64,000 nucleotides of DNA from NCBI GenBank assembly GCA_964345475.1, contig CAYFQW010000003.1, positions 68,086-132,085 of the forward strand, written 5' to 3'. Both the position numbers and the translations under genes were made by a program. Below the pieces are notes generated by a model, which was not told the origin of the DNA, did no database searches, and was given only the letters and a program-made list of their open reading frames with translations. Source of the stretch: WRIS01 sp964345475 (GTDB lineage Bacteria; Actinomycetota; Coriobacteriia; Coriobacteriales; Eggerthellaceae). Below are positions 16,775-25,652 of this stretch, one piece after another (position 1 is the first letter of the stretch; each line of letters begins with the position of its first letter).

Positions 16775-18958
16775 ATGCCAATATACGGTCTCGTCGGACT
16801 CTTAATTGCTTTTGCGAGCGTTTCAGTTTCTATTGTTTGTTTCCTGGTCGGTCATTTTGTAGTAAAAAAACATGAGAGCATGGCTGAAACCCTAACCTGG
16901 GGTGCACATATTGCAGTTGTGCTGGGGATGCTTGCGCTGACATTCTGCTGCGGCCTTCTCGTATTCTGCTTCATGACGGGGGACACCTCGATACAGTATG
17001 TGGTGCAGAACATGTCTAACTCTTCAAGCAATATCGCCTGGCTGTATAAGCTTGCTGGCTTATGGGGAGGCAGGGAAGGCTCTCTTCTTTTCTGGGCCTG
17101 GCTCATTTCGGTTTTTAATGCAGGCATCGCTTTCAGGAATATGAAGAAGCTTGAAAAACTTGACAACATGGCCATCCTCGTTGCCCAGATAGTACTCATC
17201 GCCTTTGTCGGGGTATTGCTCTTTTCGGAAAGCAACATGCCTTTCCAATTTATGCCTGACCACTATTTTGGAGAGACGGGGCAATTGCAAGGGGCTGCCG
17301 CCCTTTGGGGCATGAACGCACTGCTTGAACATTGGGCTATGGCCGTCCATCCTCCCACCCTGTTCATAGGCTATGCAGGTATGGTCATTCCCTTTGCTTA
17401 TGCAATTGCGGCCTTGATAGTCAATGACCCGTCAAAGCGCTGGGTTCAGAAATCTTCACGCATAACTATATTCTCTTGGCTGATGCTCGGTATTGGCATC
17501 GGCCTCGGTTCGGTCTGGGCTTACGTAGTATTGGGATGGGGAGGCTATTGGGGTTGGGATCCCGTTGAAAACGCCAGCCTTCTGCCCTGGCTCGTGGGGC
17601 TCGCCCTTATCCACAGTTTCACGGTGTACGAACAGAGGGGTGCGTTCAAGCGTTGGTCGATAATGTGTGCTTGCATTTCTTTTGCTTTTGTCATACTCGG
17701 AACATTCATTACACGTTCGGGGCTTATCGAGTCTGTCCATGCTTTCGTGGGTGACCCGGTGTCCCTTATCCTCTTCCTCGCCCTCATTGTCGCATCTGTT
17801 CTTGCTGGCATTATAGGCCTGGTAATACGCTGGAAAAACTTTGGTTCGGATACCGAGGGTGGAGACGACTTTGAAAGCCTGATGTCTAAAGAAGCAGCCT
17901 ACTATATCAACAACCTCATAATGATGGTCTCCGCTTTTCTTTTGGCCTATCTCACGATTTCCTCAGCGCTTCCGAGCTGGCTTCCTTTTGGAGGAGAAGT
18001 GCTTTCAGCGGGAACATATAACGCCATTGCGCGCCCCTTAGGCATTCTCTACCTCTTACTCCTGGCGGTGTGCCCACTTCTTTCATGGGGAAAGACGGAG
18101 CGGGGAAAGTTTTTTAAAAAAGCCCTTATTCCAAGTATTGCTGCACTTGTCCTCTTTGTAGTTCTTCTCGTGTACTTCGCCAGCTATTTGGTCCCCGGAT
18201 ATTTTGAAGTGTTGGAGTCAGGCTCGACGCAGGCGCTCGGCATCGCAGACGAGGGTCCCGCCTGGTATTACAATGGCTTGGCAGTTGTGGGCTTTTTGGT
18301 TGCGAGCCTGCTGTTCTTCAACTCTCTCTTTATGATAGTGAGAGGGATTGGCCGCTATTCTAAAGCCCAGGGCAAGAACATGTTTGTCGCCACCTTCCAG
18401 GCGTTCAAGAATCGCGCTTCCGTCTATGGAGGATTCTTGTCCCACCTGGCCATGGCCATCATCTTAGTTGGCCTTATCGGATCTTCAATGTATGTGACTG
18501 AGAAAGTCGGGTATATGGGATACGATATCGAGACCGATACGGCGACAAGCGATTTTGTCATTAAGGATTACACGCTCAAGTATAAAGACAACTCAGTTGA
18601 AATGGCCGACAACCAACGCGATATTTTCTACACCGTTCGCTTCGATGTGTATAAAGATGGAGAATTCCTCGAAACGCTTGCACCATCGGTACAGCTTGTA
18701 ACCACCACCACTCAGCAGCAGTTGCATGCAGCAGTCATTAGCATGCCCACAGAAGATTTGTTCGTTGTTTATCGTGGCATTTCGCAAGATGGAGCCTTCT
18801 CTTTGGATGTCCGTGTCAACCCCTTGATTTCGTTCGTGTGGGTAGGCTTTGTCCTTCTCATAGTAGGAGTTCTTATTTCTACTATCGGAAGGCGTAACAC
18901 CTCAAGCAAAAGCTCTCAGTTTGAAAAGGCTCCAGACTTGGTCTCAGATGCTGGCTGA
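16775..18958 (+). CDS. ccmF: Haem lyase subunit CcmF
   Basis: The 727-residue polytopic membrane protein joins haem to the CxxCH motifs of apocytochromes. About 15 hydrophobic segments are visible. The WWD haem-handling motif (WGGYWGWDPVENASLLPW) lies near residues 253-270, and conserved periplasmic histidines (MAVHPPTLFIGY near 190) bind haem. A C-terminal soluble loop (about 565-690) faces outward before the last membrane segment. Length and order agree with CcmF of gamma- and deltaproteobacteria. It would mature NrfA and NrfH next door. Confidence 0.95.
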   Translation: MPIYGLVGLLIAFASVSVSIVCFLVGHFVVKKHESMAETLTWGAHIAVVLGMLALTFCCGLLVFCFMTGDTSIQYVVQNMSNSSSNIAWLYKLAGLWGGREGSLLFWAWLISVFNAGIAFRNMKKLEKLDNMAILVAQIVLIAFVGVLLFSESNMPFQFMPDHYFGETGQLQGAAALWGMNALLEHWAMAVHPPTLFIGYAGMVIPFAYAIAALIVNDPSKRWVQKSSRITIFSWLMLGIGIGLGSVWAYVVLGWGGYWGWDPVENASLLPWLVGLALIHSFTVYEQRGAFKRWSIMCACISFAFVILGTFITRSGLIESVHAFVGDPVSLILFLALIVASVLAGIIGLVIRWKNFGSDTEGGDDFESLMSKEAAYYINNLIMMVSAFLLAYLTISSALPSWLPFGGEVLSAGTYNAIARPLGILYLLLLAVCPLLSWGKTERGKFFKKALIPSIAALVLFVVLLVYFASYLVPGYFEVLESGSTQALGIADEGPAWYYNGLAVVGFLVASLLFFNSLFMIVRGIGRYSKAQGKNMFVATFQAFKNRASVYGGFLSHLAMAIILVGLIGSSMYVTEKVGYMGYDIETDTATSDFVIKDYTLKYKDNSVEMADNQRDIFYTVRFDVYKDGEFLETLAPSVQLVTTTTQQQLHAAVISMPTEDLFVVYRGISQDGAFSLDVRVNPLISFVWVGFVLLIVGVLISTIGRRNTSSKSSQFEKAPDLVSDAG

Positions 18959-18980
18959 GATACGAAGGAAGGTCCTCGAC

Positions 18981-19694
18981 GTGGATACGGCAATCACAAC
19001 AAAAGGCCTAACCAAAATATTCGGTAGGCGCAAAGCGGTTGACGGCATCGACCTAGACTTGCCGCCGGCGGCCTTTCTTTCCATATTCGGTCCCAACGGC
19101 GCCGGCAAAACAAGCCTCTTGCGTATTTTGGCAACACTCTCCCGACCCAGCTCGGGGTCTATCGAAGTATTCGGTATGGACATGCATGAGCATGCTGATG
19201 CTATCCGTGAAAGGATAGGCTTAATCTCCCATAACTCAATGCTTTATCCCGACCTAACTGCTGAGGAGAACCTTCTGTTTGCCGCTCAACTCTACGGAGT
19301 GGAAGACCCCCGGGCACGGGTGCTTGAAATGCTCGACGCTGTCGAGCTTAAGCATCGGAGGCTCGATCGTGTGCGTACCTTTTCTCGGGGTATGACCCAG
19401 CGCCTCAGTATTGCCCGTGCACTTATTCACGACCCTGATCTCGTGCTTTTAGATGAGCCGTATTCGGGGCTTGATCCTCATGCCGTAGAGATATTTGATG
19501 AGCTTATCGCGCAGGTAAAAGATGATCGTACGTTTGTGATGGTAAGCCATGACCTGCATAAAGGTTTCTCGATGGCGAGCCATGTCCTTGTTATGTCTCA
19601 GGGCAGGTCCGTTTTGTACAAGGAAAAGGAAGAGTTGGAGTTTGAGGAATTCGCCCAGCTATATGGGAAAACTGTTGGCCTGGGGGTGTCTTGA
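18981..19694 (+). CDS. ccmA: ABC transporter ATP-binding protein CcmA
   Basis: The product (238 residues from the chosen start) is the ATPase of the CcmABC(D) complex, which releases haem-loaded CcmE. Walker A is GPNGAGKT (37-44), the signature is FSRGMTQRLS, and Walker B is LVLLDEPYSGLD; the switch His is in MVSHD. I chose GTG 18981 because aaggaagg lies seven bases before it and this start clears the ccmF stop; ATG 18948 is in frame but overlaps ccmF without a good site. The stop overlaps the ccmB start (TGATG). Confidence 0.9.
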   Translation: MDTAITTKGLTKIFGRRKAVDGIDLDLPPAAFLSIFGPNGAGKTSLLRILATLSRPSSGSIEVFGMDMHEHADAIRERIGLISHNSMLYPDLTAEENLLFAAQLYGVEDPRARVLEMLDAVELKHRRLDRVRTFSRGMTQRLSIARALIHDPDLVLLDEPYSGLDPHAVEIFDELIAQVKDDRTFVMVSHDLHKGFSMASHVLVMSQGRSVLYKEKEELEFEEFAQLYGKTVGLGVS

Positions 19695-20518
19695 TGACGA
19701 GGGAAGCAAACGAGGCGCGCAGACACCCAACGACAGAAAGCTTGGCGGACGCGGACAGTCAGCTCGAGGCACATATGCCAATGAGGACAAAAAGCTCGCC
19801 AAAGCACGTCAGTATAAAAAAACCAAGCACCTTCCAAAGCTATCTGATTTTGTTGAAAAAAGATATTCGGCAAGAGTTCCACACAAAGGAAATGATTACC
19901 TCTATGGGTATCTACGCTTTCCTGGTGCTCGTTGTTTTCGGAGCGGCTCTTGCGCAGACAGGCAGCGCTTTCGATGTTCTGCAGATGAGCGGGGGACTGC
20001 TTTGGGTGTTAATAGTGTTCACCTCGCTCTTAGGCTTGAATCGCTCGTTTTCACATGAAAAAGAACAAGGGTGTCTTGAAGGTATATTGATGGTCCCTCT
20101 CGACCGTTCTGTTATATTTCTCTCGAAGGCAACTTCTAATCTCTTATTTTTATTGGCGGTTGAGCTCATTACCCTTCCCTTCTTCTATTTTTTCTTCTTA
20201 AGCACCACAACACCTGCCGAGACCTTTTGGTATAGCGTGATACCCCTTTTAGTGGGCACGATAGGCATGGCAGGTATAGGAACCCTGCTATCGACCATTA
20301 CGATTAACACACGCGGCAAAGACGTTATGCTTGCCGTGCTTTTTATCCCCCTGATATATCCTTTGTTGTATGCTTGCGTAACAGCAACCACGGTAGCAAT
20401 TGTAGGGAGCGAGTTTTTCTTCGACACCTTCCTTGTACCGGTAGCTATGGCTGCCGTGTACGATGTGGTCATGATTCTTCTGAGCTGGGTTTTGTACGAT
20501 TATGTTATCAGTGCCTGA
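19694..20518 (+). CDS. ccmB: Haem exporter/maturation permease CcmB
   Basis: The product (274 residues) has a long hydrophilic N-terminus of about 55 residues and then six membrane segments. Motifs such as KKDIRQEFHTKEM before the first segment and FSHEKEQGCLEGILMVPLDR after the second are typical of CcmB. With CcmA and CcmC it forms the complex that frees haem-CcmE. The start overlaps the ccmA stop, so the two are coupled. The N-terminal extension is rich in charged residues and absent from standard CcmB (about 220 residues). Confidence 0.88.
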   Translation: MTREANEARRHPTTESLADADSQLEAHMPMRTKSSPKHVSIKKPSTFQSYLILLKKDIRQEFHTKEMITSMGIYAFLVLVVFGAALAQTGSAFDVLQMSGGLLWVLIVFTSLLGLNRSFSHEKEQGCLEGILMVPLDRSVIFLSKATSNLLFLLAVELITLPFFYFFFLSTTTPAETFWYSVIPLLVGTIGMAGIGTLLSTITINTRGKDVMLAVLFIPLIYPLLYACVTATTVAIVGSEFFFDTFLVPVAMAAVYDVVMILLSWVLYDYVISA

Positions 20519-20571
20519 TGAAAGAGCGTTTCTCAGATAGAAGCGCGAAGGCATTGAGGATAAGGAGTGTT

Positions 20572-21369
20572 ATGGATGTTGTAGACGACATTCCAAAAAA
20601 GAAAATCAAGATACCTCAAGTAGGGGGCTTCTGGGATAAAATAGCCCCTTGGGTCTTGATTCTTGGGGCTTTGCTTACTACTGCAGGGTTCATCCTGGCC
20701 TTTACCGTGGCCCATCTTGTGCCTGGCGCATCCGTCGACGGCTTCGAGCTTATTGGCGAAGAAGTGGTGTCTAGCAAGCTTCTCTTATCACAAAAAATAT
20801 TCTACTTTCATGTAGCGGTAGCCTTCACCTCAATGATAGCCATAGGTTTTCTCGCGTATTATGGGATTCGTTTTCTTATGACGAGGGAGCCTCGTTTTGA
20901 CACCTGCGCAAAAATATCTGCGGAAGTCGGCCTGGTATTCATTTTGGCGACTATGGCAACGGGTGAGATGTGGGAAGCATACGAATGGCAGGTCTGGTGG
21001 ACCTGGGAGCCTCGGCTTACCACCTACTTGATACTCATGCTGCTTGTTATCGCCTACTTCATTTTGCGAAATGCCATAGACGAACCAGAACGCCGGGCAA
21101 CATATGCAGCGGTATTCGGCATCATTACCTTCGTGGATGTGCCCATTTCCTTCATGATAACGCGTCTTATTCCCTCAAGTATCCATCCCGTAGTACTTCG
21201 AAGCGATTCAGGGCTTTCTCCCGATATGTTGCTGCCATTCTTATTGAGCATGATAGGAATGTGCATGGTGGCATATGGCTTATACCGACTTCGGTTTCGC
21301 CAGCTTATGCTTGCCGAACGTGTAGAGATATTGAAAGAAAAACTTGAAGAAGAGAATATAAGGAGATAG
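20572..21369 (+). CDS. ccmC: Haem handling protein CcmC
   Basis: The 265-residue membrane protein belongs to the same haem-handling superfamily as CcmF. Six hydrophobic segments are seen, and the tryptophan-rich motif is WWTWEPRLTT near residue 142, flanked by histidines (FYFHVAVAF, SSIHP) that bind haem and load it onto CcmE. ATG 20572 follows aaggag; an ATG at 20518 overlapping the ccmB stop is in frame but would add 18 residues without a good site. A small open frame (ccmD-like) follows after three bases. Confidence 0.9.
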   Translation: MDVVDDIPKKKIKIPQVGGFWDKIAPWVLILGALLTTAGFILAFTVAHLVPGASVDGFELIGEEVVSSKLLLSQKIFYFHVAVAFTSMIAIGFLAYYGIRFLMTREPRFDTCAKISAEVGLVFILATMATGEMWEAYEWQVWWTWEPRLTTYLILMLLVIAYFILRNAIDEPERRATYAAVFGIITFVDVPISFMITRLIPSSIHPVVLRSDSGLSPDMLLPFLLSMIGMCMVAYGLYRLRFRQLMLAERVEILKEKLEEENIRR

Positions 21370-21372
21370 GCT

Positions 21373-21561
21373 ATGAATTCTGTACTTGCTGAGATCTACT
21401 CGACTGTTCTCGAGGCAGCTCCTTTTGTCATTGCTGCGTATGCCCTTATCTGGCTTATCCTTCTGGGATATGTTGTGATTGTTACGATGGGTCTCAAAAA
21501 AACAGAGAGGCAAATGAAAGTTCTTGAAGAAGCCATGAGTGAACTGGAGGGGCGTATATGA
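21373..21561 (+). CDS. ccmD: CcmD-like small membrane protein
   Basis: The 62-residue product has one central membrane segment (about residues 17-38) and a basic, helical C-terminal tail (LKKTERQMKVLEEAM). This shape and its place directly behind ccmC are those of CcmD, which stabilises the CcmABC complex with CcmE. Sequence conservation in CcmD is low, so the call leans on position. aggagatagg precedes ATG 21373. The stop overlaps galU by four bases. Confidence 0.75.
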   Translation: MNSVLAEIYSTVLEAAPFVIAAYALIWLILLGYVVIVTMGLKKTERQMKVLEEAMSELEGRI

Positions 21562-22370
21562 AGGCCTTGATACCCGCGGCCGGGATGGGCACAAGGTTTC
21601 TGCCCGCCACCAAGGCCCAAGCGAAAGAAATGCTGCCTGTTGTCAATAAGCCGGTTATCCAGTATGTAGTTGAAGAAGGCCTGGCTTCCGCGGCGGATGA
21701 AGTTGTAATTATCAATAGCCGTGACAAAACTTCAATCGAGGAGCATTTTAGCCCTCAACCCAACCTGGTCAAAGCACTCCGCGCAAACGGCAAACATGCC
21801 TTCGCCGATGCGGTCGAGTATGCGGGAAGCCTCAATGTCAGCTACGTTTATCAGGACGAACCCCTCGGCCTCGGTCACGCTATTCATTGCGCACATGAAA
21901 AAATTAAAAGAGAGCCTTTCTTCGTCCTCTTAGGCGACGTGCTCGTTCCGGATAACGAGATGCTTCCTCGCATGAAGGAGGTGTCCGACGAACACGGAGG
22001 TGCAAATGTCATTGCCGTTGTTCCCGTGCCCGATGAAGAGGTGTCCCGGTTTGGGGTGATTGCTGGTGCTGAAGTATCCGATAAGGTATGGAAGGTCGAC
22101 TCGTTAATCGAGAAGCCAGCGCTTGAAGACGCCCCTTCGAATCTGGCTGTTTTCGGGCGCTACCTCTTAAGTCCGCGCGTTATGGAGCTTTTAGCTGACA
22201 TGAAGCCCGGTTCGGGAGGAGAGATCCAGCTGACTGATGCCCTTGATGCTGTTCTTGAAGAAGAGGAAATGTATGCGCTTGTGATTGATGAGAAAGACGG
22301 CTTCGACACAGGTACGGTAGAAAGCTGGCTTGAGACCAACAACATATTGTACAAACGGTTTCACGAGTAA
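21558..22370 (+). CDS. galU: UTP-glucose-1-phosphate uridylyltransferase
   Basis: The 270-residue nucleotidyltransferase makes UDP-glucose from UTP and glucose-1-phosphate. The N-terminal signature AAGMGTRFLPATKAQAKEMLP and the sugar-binding EKPALEDAPSNLAVFGRYLL are clear, with GGEIQLTDAL following. Length is near the family norm (about 290). The start overlaps the ccmD-like gene, so galU may be carried on the ccm transcript without a shared function. It would supply cell-surface glycans. Confidence 0.94.
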   Translation: MKALIPAAGMGTRFLPATKAQAKEMLPVVNKPVIQYVVEEGLASAADEVVIINSRDKTSIEEHFSPQPNLVKALRANGKHAFADAVEYAGSLNVSYVYQDEPLGLGHAIHCAHEKIKREPFFVLLGDVLVPDNEMLPRMKEVSDEHGGANVIAVVPVPDEEVSRFGVIAGAEVSDKVWKVDSLIEKPALEDAPSNLAVFGRYLLSPRVMELLADMKPGSGGEIQLTDALDAVLEEEEMYALVIDEKDGFDTGTVESWLETNNILYKRFHE

Positions 22371-22647
22371 GCTGCCAGCAGAACCCGAAAGCTGAAATCC
22401 GGCAGTTGGAAACTGTTTTTCTGACACATCGTTCTTAAGGGAACCCCGTGGAGTATGCTTATACAAGAAGAGGCATGAGGTGAAAAAAGAAGAGGCCCGG
22501 GGAGAAGGGAGCTCCATCGGGCCTACAAGGAGGGGATTACGATGCTATTGCATCGCGACTGCTTTATAAGGGGAAAAGCAGTGCAAACTCAAGGAGGGGA
22601 TTTCTTGGCTTGCAAAAAGTATTATAAATCCCAGCGTTGCAGATGGT
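22371..22647 (+). other. Intergenic region behind galU
   Basis: An inverted repeat aggcccg (22493-22499) / cgggcct (22518-22524) lies 120 bases behind galU and lacks a T tract. From about 22536 there is a possible leader with aaggagggg (22591-22599) placed correctly for TTG 22605, whose short frame (MACKKYYK...) ends after 22 codons and may be the displaced beginning of the next small gene. Confidence 0.4.
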
Positions 22648-22806
22648 ATGTATGTCAAATGTACGTCTTGTGAAATGGTGAATATGAGGGCGAACGGTAA
22701 AAAATGTTCACTATGTACCCAAAAAATCTGTGTAAAAATGGGGAAGATGTGTGGAAGTGTTGCTATGTTCCCAGACTTAGCCTTGGAGCAGCTTGAAAAG
22801 GAGTAA
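22648..22806 (+). CDS. Small cysteine-rich protein, possibly frameshifted
   Basis: An open frame from ATG 22648 encodes 52 residues (MYVKCTSCEMVNMRANG...), with CTSC, CSLC and two further cysteines, a pattern suited to zinc or iron-sulfur binding. The frame is open upstream to about 22570, while the strong ribosome binding site at 22591-22599 serves TTG 22605 in another frame (MACKKYYK...). A single-base error or frameshift near 22630-22640 would join both into a protein of about 65 residues. It ends four bases before the homocysteine methyltransferase-like gene and supplies that gene's ribosome binding site (aaaaggag). I do not recognise the family. Confidence 0.4.
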   Translation: MYVKCTSCEMVNMRANGKKCSLCTQKICVKMGKMCGSVAMFPDLALEQLEKE

Positions 22807-22810
22807 TTAG

Positions 22811-23764
22811 GTGCCCGATATTTCATTGCGATTCAACCAAGACATGCTCGTTTTGTCGACCCCCGTCGAAGCTAGCCTTGCACGGCAGGGTGTATCAGTA
22901 GAGGAAAATCGTGAGTTTTTCAGCTTAATCGAAGCAGAAATCCTACAGGATTTTTACCACTTGCAGCAAGTAGCTGGCGTACAGTGTCTCGTGAGTAACA
23001 CGGCAGGTATTACACGCGCGCGTCTCAGACACCATCATTTAGACGAGCGGGATGAAGAGTTGGCGCTCGCATCCTTGCGGATCCTCGCCAGCATGAAGCC
23101 ACAGCACAGCCTCATTGAGATAGGCCCCTGCGGCTTGCCCCTCGATCCTTCAAGCACCACGTCCCTGCGACAAAGCAGGGATGAGTACGCACGGGCCGCC
23201 TCCATCTTCGGCATTGAAGGCTACGACGCTTTCTTTCTGAACGATATGCGTGATACTGTCGATATGAAATGCGCGTTGATGGGCCTGCGTAAAGTAAGTG
23301 ATAAGCCGATATTCGCTTCGCTGAACCTCAGTGGTTTAGAAGAGAGCCTTGCGGCCTCTGGCGAACCTAACCAAGGTGCTGTGAGTCTCGAGGCGAGTAA
23401 CGATTCCTTTAAAAAGATATCTGACACCTTGTCCGCTGCTTTCGCCATGATGGAAGAGTATGGCGCCGATGTGCTTGGTTTTGCAAGTTCGGCCTCTCTC
23501 GACCAGGTTCTTTCCTACCTTGAGCCGTGCAAGCAAGCATCCGATCTCCCTTTCCTCGTTCAGCTGGATGTGCGGCAAGAGTCAGGGAAGGCATTCCAAA
23601 GTAAAGAGCCTTACGGCCATCCTGACACGATGATTGAGGCTGCCGAACAGCTTCGAGATGCGGGTGTTCAGTTCTTGCGAGCTGTCGGAGAGGCTAGCCC
23701 TGCGTACGCTGGCGCCTTAGCCTTAACCGTCCTCGGTCAAGACGTACGCCTAGAAACGAGATGA
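22811..23764 (+). CDS. Homocysteine S-methyltransferase-family protein
   Basis: The 317-residue product resembles the N-terminal homocysteine-binding TIM barrel of methionine synthase: SNTAGITRARLRHHHL near residue 58, an IGPCG loop near 98, and a late AVGEASPAY region. The canonical zinc ligands (Cys...GGCCG) are not seen: where GGCC is expected the sequence reads LRAVGEASP. It may therefore not be a normal zinc-dependent methyltransferase. The start is GTG 22811 preceded by aaaaggag within the small cysteine-rich gene. It is followed after three bases by a small gene of unknown function. Catalytic role is uncertain. Confidence 0.65.
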   Translation: MPDISLRFNQDMLVLSTPVEASLARQGVSVEENREFFSLIEAEILQDFYHLQQVAGVQCLVSNTAGITRARLRHHHLDERDEELALASLRILASMKPQHSLIEIGPCGLPLDPSSTTSLRQSRDEYARAASIFGIEGYDAFFLNDMRDTVDMKCALMGLRKVSDKPIFASLNLSGLEESLAASGEPNQGAVSLEASNDSFKKISDTLSAAFAMMEEYGADVLGFASSASLDQVLSYLEPCKQASDLPFLVQLDVRQESGKAFQSKEPYGHPDTMIEAAEQLRDAGVQFLRAVGEASPAYAGALALTVLGQDVRLETR

Positions 23765-23767
23765 GAT

Positions 23768-24016
23768 ATGGCGAGAGAGAAGAGCCCTCATTATGGGGAC
23801 CTGCAACTGTTGACCGACGCCTTGTTCAAAACGGAAAAAGTCATTCGGCGTCTTGATGCTATTCTGCTTGCTGAGTCTCAAGATCTTCCCGAGGACCTTC
23901 TAGAAGTATTGGAACTGCTTCCTCCCGGCCGCTACACGCGCAGACGTTTTTGCGATCAAATAAACTCCTCGATAGCAGGCCACGGTTGGGGCTACGTCTA
24001 CGGCACTATTGAATAG
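23768..24016 (+). CDS. Conserved-looking small protein of unknown function
   Basis: The 82-residue product is soluble and mostly helical, ending in GWGYVYGTIE. I do not recognise it. It starts three bases behind the methyltransferase-like gene, so the two are likely translated together. The sequence RRRFCDQINSSIAGHGWG is a possible nucleic-acid or cofactor contact only by composition. Codon use is like that of its neighbours, so it is probably real. Confidence 0.6.
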   Translation: MAREKSPHYGDLQLLTDALFKTEKVIRRLDAILLAESQDLPEDLLEVLELLPPGRYTRRRFCDQINSSIAGHGWGYVYGTIE

Positions 24017-24566
24017 GGAATGAGCTGTATCTAATTTCCCCTATGCACTTGCTGCAGGGGTAAAGGGAAGAGCCCCACCCCCGATCAAAGGATGAACCCA
24101 CCTCCAAAAAGGTGGGTGCTCGCAGCTGCTTCCTGGTTTTCGTGTCAACGGACACGAATCTCCAATCTACGCGCTATCTTGAGCTCCCTAAAATAATGCG
24201 TCGGTCCATCATTGTAAATGACGCGAGGGTGAAGCTACTTCGAGTATAGCCAGAAAAAGATTTAAATGAAAGTCTTGACACAAATATGTCATTGTGGTGC
24301 ACTAAGGGCTATGGAGAAATACAGGGATCCAAACCTGTGATGGGAGCTTCTTATTCCATGTTTTGTCCTCATCGTATCCTTCTTTTTACAAATTGCCCTC
24401 AGGAACGATGCGGTTCGGTTTACCCCCTTTACAGAGGCGAGTTCCTCCTGGTACAAGTGTATTGGATATGAGGCTGCCGGGCTAAGGGGCCATCGAATGC
24501 TGGCTGCGCCAATCACCCCACATTTCCATCTCGCGGCAGTACATACACAGGAGCAAAGGAGCACAT
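24017..24566. other. 550-bp region without a recognised gene
   Basis: A good stem-loop, acccacct (24096-24103) / aggtgggt (24110-24117), probably ends the upstream operon. A second small hairpin (cgtgtc/gacacg) lies near 24140. A TTGACA at 24275-24280 has no good -10 partner. The stretch from 24280 to 24540 has short open frames only and resembles no family I know; it could be decayed coding sequence. The msrAB ribosome binding site (aaaggagc) ends it. Confidence 0.45.
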
Positions 24567-25586
24567 ATGAAATCGCAAGATGCTTTTCAGAAGGCCAATA
24601 CGAGCTTGCAAGATATATACTTTGCCGGAGGTTGCTTTTGGGGTGTTGAGGAATACTTCTCACGTATTCCCGGAGTATGCGCCTCAGTAAGCGGATATGC
24701 AAACGGGAGTACTGAAAACCCGAGCTACGAAGACGTTTGTTATCGGGAGAGCGGGCACGCCGAGGCTGTGCATGTTCGCTACGATCCTTCTCAGGTGAGC
24801 CTAACAACTTTGGTGCGGCAGTTTTTCAAAATCATAGATCCGATGAGTGTTGATAGGCAGGGAAACGACTGGGGGACCCAATATCGAAGTGGAGTGTATT
24901 ACGGCAACGACACAGATAAGTCGATCATTGAGTCTGTTTTTCGGGAAGTTCAACAAAAGTACAGTGCAGAAATTGCTACCGAGCTGCTTCCTCTACAGCA
25001 TTTCTATCCCGCGGAAGACTACCATCAGAAATACTTGAAGAAAAATCCAGGAGGCTACTGCCATATCGACTTCAGTTCTTTATCTGAACTTGAATCCGCG
25101 GCTCGTGTCGAGGAACAGTCGAGCTTGCCGACGTATACCCGTCCTTCAGAAGAAGAGATCGCAGCCAAACTGACTCCTGAACAATACGAAGTCACCCAAA
25201 GGTCTGGGACGGAACCCGCTTTCCAAAATGCCTATTTCAGCAATAAACGACCCGGACTTTACGTAGACATCGTAAGTGGTGAGCCTCTTTTTTCTTCGGT
25301 TGACAAATACGATTCAGGGAGTGGATGGCCAAGCTTTACTAAGCCCATCAACCCTGAGGCTGTAGTCGAGTATGAAGATAGGAGCCATGGGCTTTCACGT
25401 ACCGAGGTCCGCAGCCAGGTAGGAGATTCGCACCTTGGACATCTTTTCCCAGACGGCCCGATAGACAAAGGAGGGCTTCGCTATTGCATCAATAGCCTTG
25501 CTCTTCGATTCATTCCGTACAAGAATATGGATGAAGAAGGATACGGAGAGCTCAAGCCTCTTTGCGCCACGTATAGTGAAGCCTAA
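24567..25586 (+). CDS. msrAB: Peptide methionine sulfoxide reductase MsrA/MsrB fusion
   Basis: The 339-residue product joins two repair enzymes. The MsrA part has GGCFWGVEE with catalytic Cys23 and the later GYCHIDF; the MsrB part starts near residue 200 (LTPEQYEVTQRSGTEPAF) and carries the catalytic Cys in RYCINSLALRF near residue 310. They reduce the S and R forms of methionine sulfoxide. The zinc-binding CxxC pairs of some MsrB proteins are absent (VDIVSGEPLF in place of CxxC). No signal peptide is visible, so it is cytosolic. With rubrerythrin it forms part of oxidative defence. Confidence 0.95.
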   Translation: MKSQDAFQKANTSLQDIYFAGGCFWGVEEYFSRIPGVCASVSGYANGSTENPSYEDVCYRESGHAEAVHVRYDPSQVSLTTLVRQFFKIIDPMSVDRQGNDWGTQYRSGVYYGNDTDKSIIESVFREVQQKYSAEIATELLPLQHFYPAEDYHQKYLKKNPGGYCHIDFSSLSELESAARVEEQSSLPTYTRPSEEEIAAKLTPEQYEVTQRSGTEPAFQNAYFSNKRPGLYVDIVSGEPLFSSVDKYDSGSGWPSFTKPINPEAVVEYEDRSHGLSRTEVRSQVGDSHLGHLFPDGPIDKGGLRYCINSLALRFIPYKNMDEEGYGELKPLCATYSEA

Positions 25587-25652
25587 GTGGGCGAGCACAT
25601 CCTTTTATATGCTTTAGAGGCATAATTAAAAGTAAGGGTATACAATAGTAAT

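Noticed and set aside
24273..24303. Promoter starting with TTGACA upstream of msrAB
   Set aside because: No acceptable -10 sequence at 16-18 bases distance.
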